A stretch of 64,000 nt of DNA, taken from Lachnospiraceae bacterium. Its GTDB lineage: Bacteria > Bacillota > Clostridia > Lachnospirales > Lachnospiraceae. The stretch lies in the NCBI GenBank assembly GCA_902363665.1, contig CABJAW010000002.1, positions 124,001-188,000 on the forward strand, in the 5' to 3' direction. The translations under genes were made by a program, and so were the position numbers. A model generated the notes under the pieces. The model was not told the origin of the DNA, made no database searches, and was given only the letters and a program-made list of their open reading frames with translations. Of this stretch, positions 44,001 to 52,333 are shown piece by piece; the first letter of the stretch is position 1, and each line of letters begins with the position of its first letter.

Positions 44001-47000
44001 TATTTCATTTAAGACTGCCTCGTCTACCTTATGCTTCGCAACGCCGTCTGCCTCTGCATACAGAGTTACGGTGATGCTCTCCGGACGGATGCCATCCCGG
44101 TTTCCATCATCGTTCCATACCTTCTGTACGGATACGCTTGTTTCTTCCGGTGTGTACGCATTGACCAGAAGCGTCATGTTATCCCCTGTCTCACTCGGAA
44201 GCGGCTGATAGCCGTTCAGGCCTTCCTGACTTTCCTCCCAGAAATACTGGATTTCTGTACCGTTTTCATACTTTGGAAGATCATCTACGGTCTTCTTCCA
44301 GCTGCCATCCTCACCGGCTGTCAGCGTGTAAGTGTCAACCGTGCCTACGAGACCATTGACGCTCTTTTTCAGAATAACGGTGATGCTCTCCGGACGCTTT
44401 CTATCCTGATTGTCGTTATCCCTCCATCTCTTCTCAACTGTAGCGCTGGCCTTTTCCGGTGTATGCGTATTCGTCAGCGTCGTGACAAAAGATTTCTCGC
44501 CGTTTTGCTGAGCTGCTTCCACCGTATATCCTGGCAGCTGCGTCTCCTCTGTCCAGTAGTACGTATAAGCTACACCATTTTTGAACTTCAGAAGATCTGT
44601 TTTCGTATACTTCCAGTTGTTTGCTTCATTTAAGGTTGTCTCCAGGATCTCTTCTGCTGCCGCCTCGCCTGCCTTACCATACAGCTTCACGGTAATGCCG
44701 GTCGGGCGCTTGCCATCCTGGTTGTTGTTATCGTTCCATACCTTCTCAACACTTGCTTCCACTTTTTCCGGAATGTGGGTGTTCGTCAGGATTGTCTTGC
44801 TTGTGTCTTCACTGTCATATCCAGTCGTCAGAGTGTAGCCCTCCGGCACATTCTCTTCCTCCCAGGTATAAGTGTACGGTTTGCCATTTACATTCTTTGC
44901 AAGACCGGATTTCGTTGCAGTCCAGAGATTTGTTTCATCTAAGACTGCCTCGTCTACCTTATGCTTTGCAACGCCGTCTGCCTCTGCATACAGAGTTACG
45001 GTGATGCTCTCCGGACGGATGCCATCCCGGTTTCCATCATCGTTCCATACCTTCTGTACGGATACGCTTGTTTCTTCCGGTGTGTACGCATTGACCAGAA
45101 GCGTCCTGTTATTCGCTGTCTCACTCGAACGCGGCTGATAACCGTTCAGGCCTTCCTGACTTTCCTCCCAGAAATACTGGATTTCTGTACCGTTTTCATA
45201 TTTTGGAAGATCATCTACGGTCTTTTTCCAGCTGCCATCCTCACCGGCTGTCAGCGTGTAAGTGTCAACCGTGCCTACGAGACCATTGACGCTCTTTTTC
45301 AGAATAACGGTGATGCTCTCCGGACGCTTGCCATCCTGGTTGTCGTTATCCCTCCATCTCTTCTCAACTGTAGCGCTGGTCTTTTCCGGGGTGTGCTCAT
45401 TCGTCAGTGTGGTGATATACGCGTTATCGCTGTTCATTGTTGAGCCATTTTTCAGCATATAGCCAGTTATGCTTCCCTCTGTCCAGAAATATTCATTTTC
45501 CACACCGGTTGTATATTTCGCAAGTCCGGTTTCTTCTGCACTCCAGTTGTTTGCCTGGTTCAGTGTCACCGTCTTCACTTCTACAGCCGCACCTGCACTC
45601 GGGATATCAGTCTCCAGCTGCTTTGCCCTGCGCCACAGTGTAACGGTCAGTTCAAGCGGGCGAATGCCATCCTGATTGTTGTTATCGTCCCATACTTTGT
45701 AAACCGTCGCATTTACCGTCTCCGGTATATGCGTGTTCGTCAGTGTGGTCGTGCTTTCCTGGGTTGAGCTGCTTAAGGTATAACCCTCCGGCACAGAGAC
45801 TTCCTCCCAGGTATAGATGTTCTTCACTCCGTCTGTATACTCCTCCAGATCGGATACCGTGTAGCTCCAGTGGTTCTCACTGTTCAGAGTCACGGTCTTG
45901 TAAACTTCACCGTTCTTCTTCAGTACAACCTCCAGACTCGTCGGACGGATTCCATCCTGATTATCGGCATCGTTCCACTCTTTCTCTACGGATGCACTTA
46001 CCTTGCCCGGCGCATATTTGTTTGTCAGCGTCGTAACAGTGCCATTCACATCCCTGGATTCAAGGCTGTAGCCCTTCGGAAGACTGCTTTCCTCCCAGAT
46101 GTACTCATTTGCAACACCATTCGTGTATACGTCCAGCTCTGTCTCAGTCGCTGTCCAGCCGTTGTCCTCGTTTAATTCATGACTGCCAACTATTGTCTCG
46201 GTCTGTCCGTTCTTCTTTTTCAGAACAACCGTGATTGTCTCCGGGCGTTTGCCATCATTATTATTTGCATCATCCCATACCTTCTTCACAGTTGCCGGTG
46301 TCTTTTCCGGTGTATGCGTATTCGTCAGCGTAGTAACAAATGAATTTCCGCTGTTTTCCTGCGCTGCTTCCACCGTATAATCCGGCAGCTGTGTCTCCTC
46401 TGTCCAGTAGTACGTATAAGCTACGCCGTCTTTGAACTTCGGAAGATTGGTTTTCGTAAACGTCCAGTTGTTTGCTTCATTTAAGGTTGTCTTCAGGATC
46501 TCTTCTTCTGCCGCCTCGCCTGCCTTGCCATACAGCTTCACAATAATGTCAGTCGGGCGCTTGCCATCCTGGTTGTTGTTATCGTCCCATACCTTTCTAA
46601 CACTTGCTTCCACTTTTTCCGGAACATGTGTGTTCGTCAGGGTTGTAATCTCGCCTTCCGTCACAATACTTTTGAAATAATAGCCTTTCTCTTCCAGTCC
46701 AGCTGTGTGCTCAGACCAGTTGTAAAGGTTCAGCTTGCCATTTGTGTACTTCGGAAGATTCTCAATCTCCATCTGCCAGCCGTTTCCTTCATTCAACGTT
46801 ATAGTCTGAACGAGCTCATTCGGAGCATTCCAGCTGTTTCCGACCTTCTTTTTCAGGTCAACCTTAAGCTCAGTCGGGCGCTTGCCATCCTGGTTGTTCT
46901 CGTCATCCCATACCTTTCTGATGACTACCCGAACTACCTCCGGGGTATAGGTGTTGGTTACGTTGTAGCCGCTTACACTTGTTGTATAATTTGTTACTGC

Positions 47001-50000
47001 ATCCTCAGAAATCGTATAAACAATCTCTCTTCCGTTCGCATACTTCGGCAGATTTGTGAATGTCCACTTCCAGTTATCTGCTGCCGTAACAGTCTGTACC
47101 TTATCGGTCAGCGCTGTGCCATCCGCATACAGACGGATCGTGATGCTGCTCGGACGCTTGCCATCCTGGTTGTTCGCATCGTCCCAGTGCTTGCCTCCGC
47201 TGATATTGATTGTCGCAGGGATATGCATGTTGGTTACGTTGTAACCATCCACAACAGTCATGTAATTCTCTACCGCATCCTCGGTAATTGTATACTCAAT
47301 CTCGGTTCCTGCATCTTTGTACTTCGGCAGATCTGTGAATTTCCAGCTCCAGTTGTTCGCTGCTGTTACGGTCTGAACCTTATCAGTCAGCTCTGTGCCA
47401 TCCGCATACAGACGGATCGTGATGCTGCTTGGACGCTTGCCATCCTGGTTGTTCGCATCGTCCCATGTCTTGCTTCCTTCGATGTTGATTGTCTCCGGTG
47501 TGTGCGTGTTTGAGATCGTCCAGGCATTATCCGTATTAGAATAGCCGACCTCATAAGTCACATTCTCATTATTTACCAGATAAGTGATCTTTGCTCTGTC
47601 ATCAACCGGTGTCATACTGCCATCTTCATTCCTCTGCAGCTCTCTGACGGTATAAGCGATGAGTTCGCCGTTTTCTTTGTCCGGCAGTTTTTCCCATTTA
47701 TAGCTCCAGTTGTTGCCTGCATTCAGCTCGACCGGATCACTCTGCGGATGTCCGTTCGCATACAGCTGTACCATGACGCTCTCCGGACGCTTGCCATCCT
47801 GGTTGTCTGCATCGTTCCAGGTCTTTACGACGCTGATGTCAATATCCTTGCCTTCTTCATCATAAATGTCAAAAGTATATCCATTTCCGTGTGCACCATC
47901 CGCTGTAATACTTCCTACTGTAAATGTAAGCGGATCAGCCTTTTTATATCCTTCCGGTGCCTGAATCTCTTTCAGCACATACGTATGCCCTTTGGTCAGC
48001 TCCCAACCATCTGCCTGATACGCACCTGCCATCATAAATTCGCCATTAGCATCCGTCGTAAACGTCACGTCACCGCCTGTTTTATTATTCTTAACAGCAG
48101 TTTCGCTTCCATCTGTCAGTTCAAACAGCTGGAATATTGCTCCTTGCAGCCGTTTCTGTTTGTCGTGTGCGTCGCGCTTGATAACCTTATACTGGAAATG
48201 TTCTGCTGAACCTTCTCCATCTGTTGTAATCTGTGCAGTCTTATCTCCTGTTGATGCAGTGTAATTTCCTGTAACTGTTACATTATTTTTATAAGTAACA
48301 GTTCCTGTTCCTATGATCTGTGCCTGATAGGTGATCGTTGCTTTACATTCGTCAGGTATTGTCACTGTCAGACCTTTTTTATCTGTATCAAAATCCCAAC
48401 TGGAAGTACCTTCCGGCTCCAGTGTAATCTGTACAGAGTCTGTTACAAGCTCCATCGCATCTGAAAATGTATCTGTTACTGTAAGATCATTTCCTCCATT
48501 CAACTGTAACTTGTCCGGGTTAACTACTACTGTAAATGTTGAAGTATAATGATTAAGCTTATTTGGAGAACCAGTTTCAGTCTTTGTAAGTGGATTTACC
48601 TTATAATCCACACTGACTTCACCTGTACTCTTACCTTCCCATTCTGCAGTATTTCCAATCTTTGTGGTATGATCTGGATTCTTTGCTGCTTCCTGCTGAA
48701 TTTTTTTCAGAGCCTCTGCATCTTTTACTTTCAAATAGTATCTGATGCTATACCAGCTATAATATGCACCACCACTTTTCGTCGCTACGTTTTTGATTGA
48801 GAATGTTGCTCCTGTCTCAGTCGGTGTTACCGTAAGCGTTCCACCGTTGCTGGAACCATTTGCTCCGTTATCAGCAATCCAAGATTCGTCACCTGCTCCA
48901 AACTGTGCATTATTATAAGAATTACTATCTGTAGTTACAATTTCAAACAAGTCAGGATCAAAGATATCATGGATTTCCAGTGTATCTGTATCCACACCTC
49001 TGAGATAAATCTTGAATTTATATGCCGGCATACCACCAATCGTAGCATTTCCATTCTCCACTGACTTGCTAATCTCATGCTCTTTAAGAATATAGCTGTC
49101 ACTTGCGTTTTTACTTGTGCCATCTCCTGTTGCCGTTACTGTATTAGTGTGATTTTCTCCATCTGGCCAGGTTGAATCCGGTATTGTCGTATAGGTCATT
49201 GTCAATACCCGTTCTGTACCTGTTGTTGCTGGGAATAATCCTGCAAGTTTCTCCGGTTTGAAAACCACCTGAATAGATCCGGAAGATTTATTGTGGCCTT
49301 CCGTTACTGGTGCTGTGTATTTGATATCATAGTTATCTGCAGCGATTGTCTGACCATTCATGGCAATCTGCAAACTTCCTTCTTTATAGGAATCTGCATG
49401 ATATCCACCTGTCCAGGTAAACGGAAGTGCATCTGTTATAGTAAATGATTCATTAAATCCACAATTTGGAATCGTTACATCTACAGTCCAGTTCACTCCA
49501 TCTTTTGACGGTGCTGCATGTGTCTTTGTTACACCAAACTGATTCTGCCCTTCTACTCCAACACTTCCATCTGTTCCTTTACCGTCAAACTCTGCATGGT
49601 TTGTAACAGAAGTATTCTCTGTTGTTTTTGAAATATCAGACGTTGTTGTATAAGAAATCTCATATTTATATGGTGTTCCATCCTTTTGCGGGAGTTCATA
49701 ACTCCAGGTGGTATCACTATGACTCTTCAGCTGATCCCACGGAATTGGCTCACTGCTGACCAGTGTCCCATCCGCCTTGTATTTCTTCACAGTAATACCT
49801 GCGCCGGAATACTTTGTTGGAACCTTTTTATTTTCCTGGATCTTGTCTGTTACAAGACTACCGCCTACATCCGTCTTTGCATCTGCATTAACAGTGATTG
49901 TCCAGTTAGAAGTCTGCCATCCGTTTGTTATCTCACCTTTCGTACCACTTTTGGTAATTCCGGTGTCATATGCCATGGTATGATCAAAGTTATGATCCTT

Positions 50001-50831
50001 GCTGACCTCGTCCGTGTTATCACCTTTTGCGGTCACGGTATTTTTTGTCTCATCTGCTGTAAACTTATCGCCGCTCAATTTGCTGTAATCAACACTTGCT
50101 GAATAGCTGAACGTAACCTCTTCTCCATCACTCATCGACGGAATTGTATACTCAAATCCATTTCCCTTTGCTGTCGCATTCGGGTCAACGGTAAGCGCAC
50201 CCTTCTGATTCGAGGTTGCCGTCACATTCTTATCGTAAGTGAGCAGCGTACCGGTGATCACATCGGTCACCTTTACGTTTGTGCTTGTACCGGTAGACTT
50301 TACCTTTACGGTATAATTCATCTTGCCGCTTGTCTTGTCGTAAGATCCGGACTTCTCCACAGAAACAGCTGCGGTATTATCAAACTTCACTGTTTTTTCC
50401 ACGCTGTCGCCGAATTTGATCTTATCACCGGAAGCGTTCGCATCTACCTTCGCCCTCAAAGAAAGCCAAAACTCAGCGTTTGACGCAGCTTTCAGAGCTT
50501 CATAAGCCGCTCCGCCGTCTTTGTTGAAGCTTACCTTGATCGTATTGCCTTCGATCGTGTAAGTGTTGCCACTGAGCGTGTACTGCGTTTCACCTGCAGT
50601 AATATTCATATCAAATGTGCCGCCTGCTCCGGCCGGTGTCAGCTGAGCCGGGAATGTATAGGTAAGTACTCCTTCTTTTTCAAACAGTCCCTTATCAATA
50701 CTTTCTGCGAATTCCATTTTGAATGAATACTCAGAGTTCGGATGCAGCACCAGAGCTCCGTCTGCATCGTATAAATTGTTATCAAATACTACATTTGTGA
50801 CAAATTGATTCAGGTTCGAGGAGGTCGCCGC
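38088..50831 (-). CDS. Giant Cna-B repeat cell-wall adhesin, part downstream of an in-frame TAG
   Basis: 4,247 codons, uninterrupted, in the same frame as the 364-codon secretion segment at 50832-51926. Together they would form a protein of about 4,612 residues. The order is: adhesin-type isopeptide/beta domains (to about 47.9 kb); one SpaA-like domain ending VLKEIQAPEGYKK; 25 Cna-B modules (KVWDDxxNQDGKRP ... TLTNTHTPE); another SpaA-like domain (LHESKAPEGYEV); three LTVTKKL...FYAGIFDD modules; a PTTKP linker; and a wall-sorting tail. That tail is GVKTGDD, one TM helix (LMAIAFAAFALLVV) and a basic KRRKSGRE. Alone this part has no signal peptide. It could restart at GTG 50750 but would not be exported. 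It probably forms a long surface stalk. Confidence 0.88.
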   Translation of the reverse strand, partial: AATSSNLNQFVTNVVFDNNLYDADGALVLHPNSEYSFKMEFAESIDKGLFEKEGVLTYTFPAQLTPAGAGGTFDMNITAGETQYTLSGNTYTIEGNTIKVSFNKDGGAAYEALKAASNAEFWLSLRAKVDANASGDKIKFGDSVEKTVKFDNTAAVSVEKSGSYDKTSGKMNYTVKVKSTGTSTNVKVTDVITGTLLTYDKNVTATSNQKGALTVDPNATAKGNGFEYTIPSMSDGEEVTFSYSASVDYSKLSGDKFTADETKNTVTAKGDNTDEVSKDHNFDHTMAYDTGITKSGTKGEITNGWQTSNWTITVNADAKTDVGGSLVTDKIQENKKVPTKYSGAGITVKKYKADGTLVSSEPIPWDQLKSHSDTTWSYELPQKDGTPYKYEISYTTTSDISKTTENTSVTNHAEFDGKGTDGSVGVEGQNQFGVTKTHAAPSKDGVNWTVDVTIPNCGFNESFTITDALPFTWTGGYHADSYKEGSLQIAMNGQTIAADNYDIKYTAPVTEGHNKSSGSIQVVFKPEKLAGLFPATTGTERVLTMTYTTIPDSTWPDGENHTNTVTATGDGTSKNASDSYILKEHEISKSVENGNATIGGMPAYKFKIYLRGVDTDTLEIHDIFDPDLFEIVTTDSNSYNNAQFGAGDESWIADNGANGSSNGGTLTVTPTETGATFSIKNVATKSGGAYYSWYSIRYYLKVKDAEALKKIQQEAAKNPDHTTKIGNTAEWEGKSTGEVSVDYKVNPLTKTETGSPNKLNHYTSTFTVVVNPDKLQLNGGNDLTVTDTFSDAMELVTDSVQITLEPEGTSSWDFDTDKKGLTVTIPDECKATITYQAQIIGTGTVTYKNNVTVTGNYTASTGDKTAQITTDGEGSAEHFQYKVIKRDAHDKQKRLQGAIFQLFELTDGSETAVKNNKTGGDVTFTTDANGEFMMAGAYQADGWELTKGHTYVLKEIQAPEGYKKADPLTFTVGSITADGAHGNGYTFDIYDEEGKDIDISVVKTWNDADNQDGKRPESVMVQLYANGHPQSDPVELNAGNNWSYKWEKLPDKENGELIAYTVRELQRNEDGSMTPVDDRAKITYLVNNENVTYEVGYSNTDNAWTISNTHTPETINIEGSKTWDDANNQDGKRPSSITIRLYADGTELTDKVQTVTAANNWSWKFTDLPKYKDAGTEIEYTITEDAVENYMTVVDGYNVTNMHIPATINISGGKHWDDANNQDGKRPSSITIRLYADGTALTDKVQTVTAADNWKWTFTNLPKYANGREIVYTISEDAVTNYTTSVSGYNVTNTYTPEVVRVVIRKVWDDENNQDGKRPTELKVDLKKKVGNSWNAPNELVQTITLNEGNGWQMEIENLPKYTNGKLNLYNWSEHTAGLEEKGYYFKSIVTEGEITTLTNTHVPEKVEASVRKVWDDNNNQDGKRPTDIIVKLYGKAGEAAEEEILKTTLNEANNWTFTKTNLPKFKDGVAYTYYWTEETQLPDYTVEAAQENSGNSFVTTLTNTHTPEKTPATVKKVWDDANNNDGKRPETITVVLKKKNGQTETIVGSHELNEDNGWTATETELDVYTNGVANEYIWEESSLPKGYSLESRDVNGTVTTLTNKYAPGKVSASVEKEWNDADNQDGIRPTSLEVVLKKNGEVYKTVTLNSENHWSYTVSDLEEYTDGVKNIYTWEEVSVPEGYTLSSSTQESTTTLTNTHIPETVNATVYKVWDDNNNQDGIRPLELTVTLWRRAKQLETDIPSAGAAVEVKTVTLNQANNWSAEETGLAKYTTGVENEYFWTEGSITGYMLKNGSTMNSDNAYITTLTNEHTPEKTSATVEKRWRDNDNQDGKRPESITVILKKSVNGLVGTVDTYTLTAGEDGSWKKTVDDLPKYENGTEIQYFWEESQEGLNGYQPRSSETANNRTLLVNAYTPEETSVSVQKVWNDDGNRDGIRPESITVTLYAEADGVAKHKVDEAVLDETNLWTATKSGLAKNVNGKPYTYTWEEENVPEGYTLTTGYDSEDTSKTILTNTHIPEKVEASVEKVWNDNNNQDGKRPTGITVKLYGKAGEAAAEEILETTLNEANNWKYTKTDLLKFKNGVAYTYYWTEETQLPGYTVEAAQQNGEKSFVTTLTNTHTPEKASATVEKRWRDNDNQDRKRPESITVILKKSVNGLVGTVDTYTLTAGEDGSWKKTVDDLPKYENGTEIQYFWEESQEGLNGYQPLPSETGDNMTLLVNAYTPEETSVSVQKVWNDDGNRDGIRPESITVTLYAEADGVAKHKVDEAVLNEINHWAATKSGLAKNVNGKPYTYTWEEENVPEGYTLTTGYDSEDTSKTILTNTHTPETVNATVVKVWDDADNQDGKRPQDLTVTLMKNETVVVQTVTLDAANNWTAEVENLAKNENGTPIRYSWVEGTMPEGYSLESAAVTDEKNSDDVVIGTITTLTNTYAPGKVSASVKKVWDDTNNQDGIRPETLRVNLLKNGQATDQFVILSEENRWSATLDNLDEYTDGTLNEYTWSEELPNGYTVTVSDPDEVGTTTLTNTHTPATIGASVEKIWDDNDNQDGKRPEKLLVTLMRRIREQAVPISLDDADDADTNPAEEVKTVELTAAHNWKASVSNLPKYKDGQMYEYFWTEKEDNIPNGYKLTNEVTYNILSPGEGVTGFITRLTNSHKPQKINAIVKKVWDDNENQDGKRASELTVELMRNGTEVAGTVTLNEENNWTDTVENLDKYTGGVENGYTWVEKNLPEGYSLTDTKKEVTEATENTLEAAITTLTNSYTPGKVEASVLKVWNDGENQDGIRPSEITVTLVKNNEPTTQSVTLSEVNHWTAAITGLDEYTNGTLNEYTWKEAEVPDGYTLTNTKKEGRLTTLTNTHTPEVVNATIRKTWNDSDNQDGVRPTEIKVDLKKNDQVIQTVTLDTANGWETTVEDLPKYTAGVENIYTWAEQEDGLPEGYELTGDVTVGEVTTLTNTRVPDTVSVGVRKIWNDAENQDGIRPSELRVDLLKNGELTGQYVILNEENGWTAMITNLPKNTAVAEPNVYTWSEELPDGYTVTVSDPDEMGITTLTNTHTPDTIEASVEKTWDDNDDQDGKRPEKLFVTLMRRIREQAVPISLDDVGTNPAEEVKTVELTAANDWKASVSDLPKYSDGQMYEYFWTEKEDNIPDGYELTNEVTYDILSPGKGVTGFITTLTNTHTPQKINAVVKKVWDDKDNQDGKRPTELTVDLMRNGTEVAGTVTLNEENGWTDTVENLDKYTGGVENVYTWAEKNLPEGYSLTDTKKEVTEATEDTLEAAITTLTNKHTPGKVSASILKIWDDAKNQDGKRPETITAILVKNGEETDQKVTLSADNEWSAIIKDLDEYTNGTLNKYTWKEAEVPEGYELTLNKTDGTFTTLTNTHVPELVNVSVRKEWDDADNQDGIRPAELKVDLKKNGEVIATVTLNEENSWSDGVKDLPKYTAGVENIYTWAEQEDGLPEGYELTDTKTEELLAPPMEGEEVLPTETVSIITTLTNTHTPETVNIEGAKTWADSGNESARPESITIRIYADGEELTDLAKTVTADDDWKWSFTDLPKYKEGEVGQEITYTITEDPVDGYISEVDGYDVTNTRSAAVSKVDIGTGEELTGAHFQVLDGAGNIVDEWDSESGTNHVIKGIETDVEYTLHESKAPEGYEVTADVTFTVAKDGTVTATASVVNGVIIVEDKLKPSENTSTTIEKKITYNGLELFAENLSFYVRLFYDKECTKPATELKEIKIVNAMSGKVTFDNLEAGRTYYAGECDADGNVMYSGVLEDGTVYTPVFTGTNGQVVTVEEGENKVVYLDNQLQSWPHNFYAKGTLTVTKKLLGADGEAKDSDEVFYAGIFDDPEYTTLSERVEYNLLELDMSGGSETSMSTNVQIESLDSVTTLYVTEVDEDGNPVKGAPGFAYEVSADKTEVNIDPKHTKAEVTITNKEKSYEGRLTVTKKLVTEDGRAKDSDETFYAGIFDDADFTQLSDKVEENILTLALNGASEVTAQTKVKVDSADSVTTLYVTEVDVDGNPVKEMAGFKYGVSVDKEEVEIAAGREASVIITNVELPHNPYQHGELTVTKKLLGADGKPKNSNGVFYAGIFDDPEYTTLSDKVEYNVLELDLNGNAEASAMTKVDIAKKDSTVTLYVTEVDEEGNPIAGAAGFKYEVSVDQTKVDLTAERSKAVVVITNKEVPETESETQPTTKPTKGVKTGDDTPIGGYAGLMAIAFAAFALLVVSEQKRRKSGRE
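38270..39350 (-). repeat. Three LTVTKKL/FYAGIFDD modules of the giant adhesin
   Basis: Three consecutive modules of about 110 residues, each with LTVTKKL, FYAGIFDD, SVTTLYVTEVD or STVTLYVTEVD, and a closing ITN strand. They lie just inside the wall-sorting signal. Confidence 0.75.
40100..47880 (-). repeat. 25 tandem Cna B-type modules
   Basis: The opening motif (K-x-W-[DN/RD/AD]-D-x-x-N-x-D-G-x-R-P) occurs 25 times at a spacing of about 85-115 residues, each ending with a TLTN or VTN strand and a T[PA]E/PGK linker. Modules 15-19 and 20-24 are copies of each other (41940-43525 and 40310-41940), and modules 9-10 and 12-13 are nearly identical at an offset of 930 bp. Confidence 0.9.
43850..45390 (-). 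repeat. 930-bp-offset duplication inside the adhesin
   Basis: 43850-44460 and 44780-45390 agree base for base over long runs at a constant offset of 930 bp. Both encode an RWRDNDNQD module next to a VWNDDGNRDGIRP module. Few differences suggest a recent duplication or gene conversion. Confidence 0.85.
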
Positions 50832-51926
50832 CTACGCTGTTACCTGCGATACGGTGAACGGTGCAAAAACACTGAAGCTGTCAGTAGTAAAACCCACGGA
50901 GCTTACCGCTCCCTGTGCGTTTGTATTGACAGAACCATTCAGATCTTCTACTGAACCATTGTCTTTGATATGTGCGATACCCTTGTCGATCAGATCTCCC
51001 TCTGCCTCGCCAAGTACCGGCTTTACAAACTGAATCGTTACCTTTACTGTGCCATTCTCCGGCTCGATCCGGTTTCCTTTTGATACAAAATAAATATCAT
51101 ACGGTGCGCACTCAAGCTCTACGTCATCGCCGAGTCCGTATGCCGCTTTTACCTTTGCAACTGCTGCATTGTATGCTGCGCTGCCCGGTGCCAGATAATC
51201 TGCCTTCAGGACTGCATCCTGCGGGAGCTTTGCTGACTCGGATGCGTCTGCAGTGATCCGTACGCGTCCGTCTTCATATGTAAAGTGTGTCTTCGGAGCC
51301 TCTGTCTCCGTTTCACTTTCCGTTTCACTTTCCGTCTCCGTCTCGGTCTCTTTGATCTCCGTCTCTGTTTCCGGAGCCTCGGTAGCCGGTGCTTCTGTCT
51401 CAGGCGCTTCCGTCACCGGGGCTTCTGTCTCAGGCGCTTCCGTGACTGGTGCCTCTGTCTCAGGCGCTTCTGTAACCGGTGCTTCCGTCTGCGGGGCTTC
51501 TGTCACCGGCGCCTCTGTCTGCGGAGCCTCTGTGACCGGTGCCTCGGTCTGCGGCGCTTCCGTCACCGGTGCCTCCGTCTGCGGGGCTTCTGTCACCGGC
51601 GCTTCCGTTGCCGGAGCCGGAGTCTCCTGTGTCTCCTGCACTTCCGGCTTCGGTGCTTCCGTTGCCGGGGCCGGGGTTTCTTTCGTCTCCTGCACTTCCG
51701 GCTTCGGTGCTTCTGTCACCGGAGCTTGCGTCTCGGGTGCCTTTTGCTCCTGCACCTCTGTCTTTGCTGCCTTTGTCTCAGGTGCTTCCGCAGTCTGTGT
51801 GACCGCCGCAGCTGTTTCCGTTTCCACGTGATCCTCTGCGACTGCCGGAAGAACAAAGGTCTGCTGCATGATCATGGAGATCACCAGCAAGATTGAAAAT
51901 AATCTCTGTTTTCTGGTCCGTTTCAT
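50832..51926 (-). CDS. Giant adhesin secretion segment, ended by TAG
   Basis: A 364-residue N-terminal part. The signal peptide is MKRTRKQRLFSILLVISMIM...AVAE. A linker of repeated TEAPQTEAPV/TEAPETEAPV units and SETETE strings follows, then a globular domain (THFTYEDGRVRITADASESAKL ... IEPENGTVKVTIQFVKPV ... GFTTDSFSVFAPFTVSQVTA). It stops at TAG 50834-50832, but the frame resumes directly with AATSSNLNQFVTNVVFD and runs for 4,247 more codons. ATG 51926 follows AAAGGAGGAAACAGG. As it stands the product would be secreted but not anchored. The TAG may be a point mutation, a sequencing error or a readthrough site. Confidence 0.85.
   Translation of the reverse strand: MKRTRKQRLFSILLVISMIMQQTFVLPAVAEDHVETETAAAVTQTAEAPETKAAKTEVQEQKAPETQAPVTEAPKPEVQETKETPAPATEAPKPEVQETQETPAPATEAPVTEAPQTEAPVTEAPQTEAPVTEAPQTEAPVTEAPQTEAPVTEAPETEAPVTEAPETEAPVTEAPETEAPATEAPETETEIKETETETESETESETETEAPKTHFTYEDGRVRITADASESAKLPQDAVLKADYLAPGSAAYNAAVAKVKAAYGLGDDVELECAPYDIYFVSKGNRIEPENGTVKVTIQFVKPVLGEAEGDLIDKGIAHIKDNGSVEDLNGSVNTNAQGAVSSVGFTTDSFSVFAPFTVSQVTA
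51370..51620 (-). repeat. TEAPVTEAPQ/E repeat tract
   Basis: About nine tandem 30-bp units encode APVTEAPQTE or APVTEAPETE, a Pro/Thr/Glu-rich stalk with codon-level identity between units. It is a likely site of copy-number change. Confidence 0.85.
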
Positions 51927-51967
51927 CCTGTTTCCTCCTTTTCTGCTATGAAAGCTTTTTGCTGCCC

Positions 51968-52036
51968 TCATATGTGCAGCGTTCAGCAAAGCTCCTGACG
52001 TCTTTGGGGCTTTGCTGAACCCTGCACTCATTTATG
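51968..52036 (-). promoter_or_regulatory. Long hairpin in the 5' leader of the giant adhesin
   Basis: GTGCAG-C-GTTCAGCAAAGC pairs with GCTTTGCTGAAC-C-CTGCAC (51974-52027), about 18 bp with one mismatch. It extends through CTCATA/TATGAG. It lies between the promoter and the ribosome site. No U-tract follows, so it is not a simple terminator. Confidence 0.65.
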
Positions 52037-52069
52037 AGCGCACTTTACTTAAAGCTTCTCGTTTTCCAT

Positions 52070-52098
52070 ATTATACCATTACTGACTTTTTGTTTCAA
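52070..52098 (-). promoter_or_regulatory. Giant adhesin promoter
   Basis: TTGAAA at 52098-52093, 17-bp spacer, TATAAT at 52075-52070. It gives a leader of about 137 nt containing the hairpin at 51968-52036. Confidence 0.75.
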
Positions 52099-52220
52099 TA
52101 AGTTCTTCTATTTCGCTCTGATTTTTAGCAAAATGACTACGCACCCCCTCAAAAGCTCCCATTTCAAATAGGAATTTTCATTTTTTTTTGTGCTTTTTTA
52201 CTTAATGTTTCGAAAAACGC

Positions 52221-52291
52221 GAAAAAATCACGGCGAAATGAAACCCTGCCCGGCCACATTGTGCCAGCATGTCTTTCATCTCTCCGTGATT
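52221..52291 (-). terminator. Terminator after the MBOAT/SGNH pair
   Basis: AATCACGG...ATGAAA pairs with TTTCAT...CCGTGATT, followed by TTTTCG on the minus strand. The loop is long (about 30 nt). It separates the O-acyltransferase genes from the giant adhesin. Confidence 0.6.
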
Positions 52292-52333
52292 CTTATTTTA
52301 TGCTGCAATCTTTTCTTTTAGAACAAATATATA

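Noticed and set aside
50832..50834. TAG as a pyrrolysine or recoded sense codon
   Set aside because: TAG is used as the normal stop of uvrC and other genes here, no Pyl or suppressor tRNA gene is in the window, and the adhesin is not a known Pyl protein. Readthrough remains possible but unsupported.
51253..51896. Plus-strand ORFs with GASVTGASVSG or Cys/Arg-rich repeats
   Set aside because: These are antisense shadows of the TEAP repeat tract of the adhesin secretion segment.
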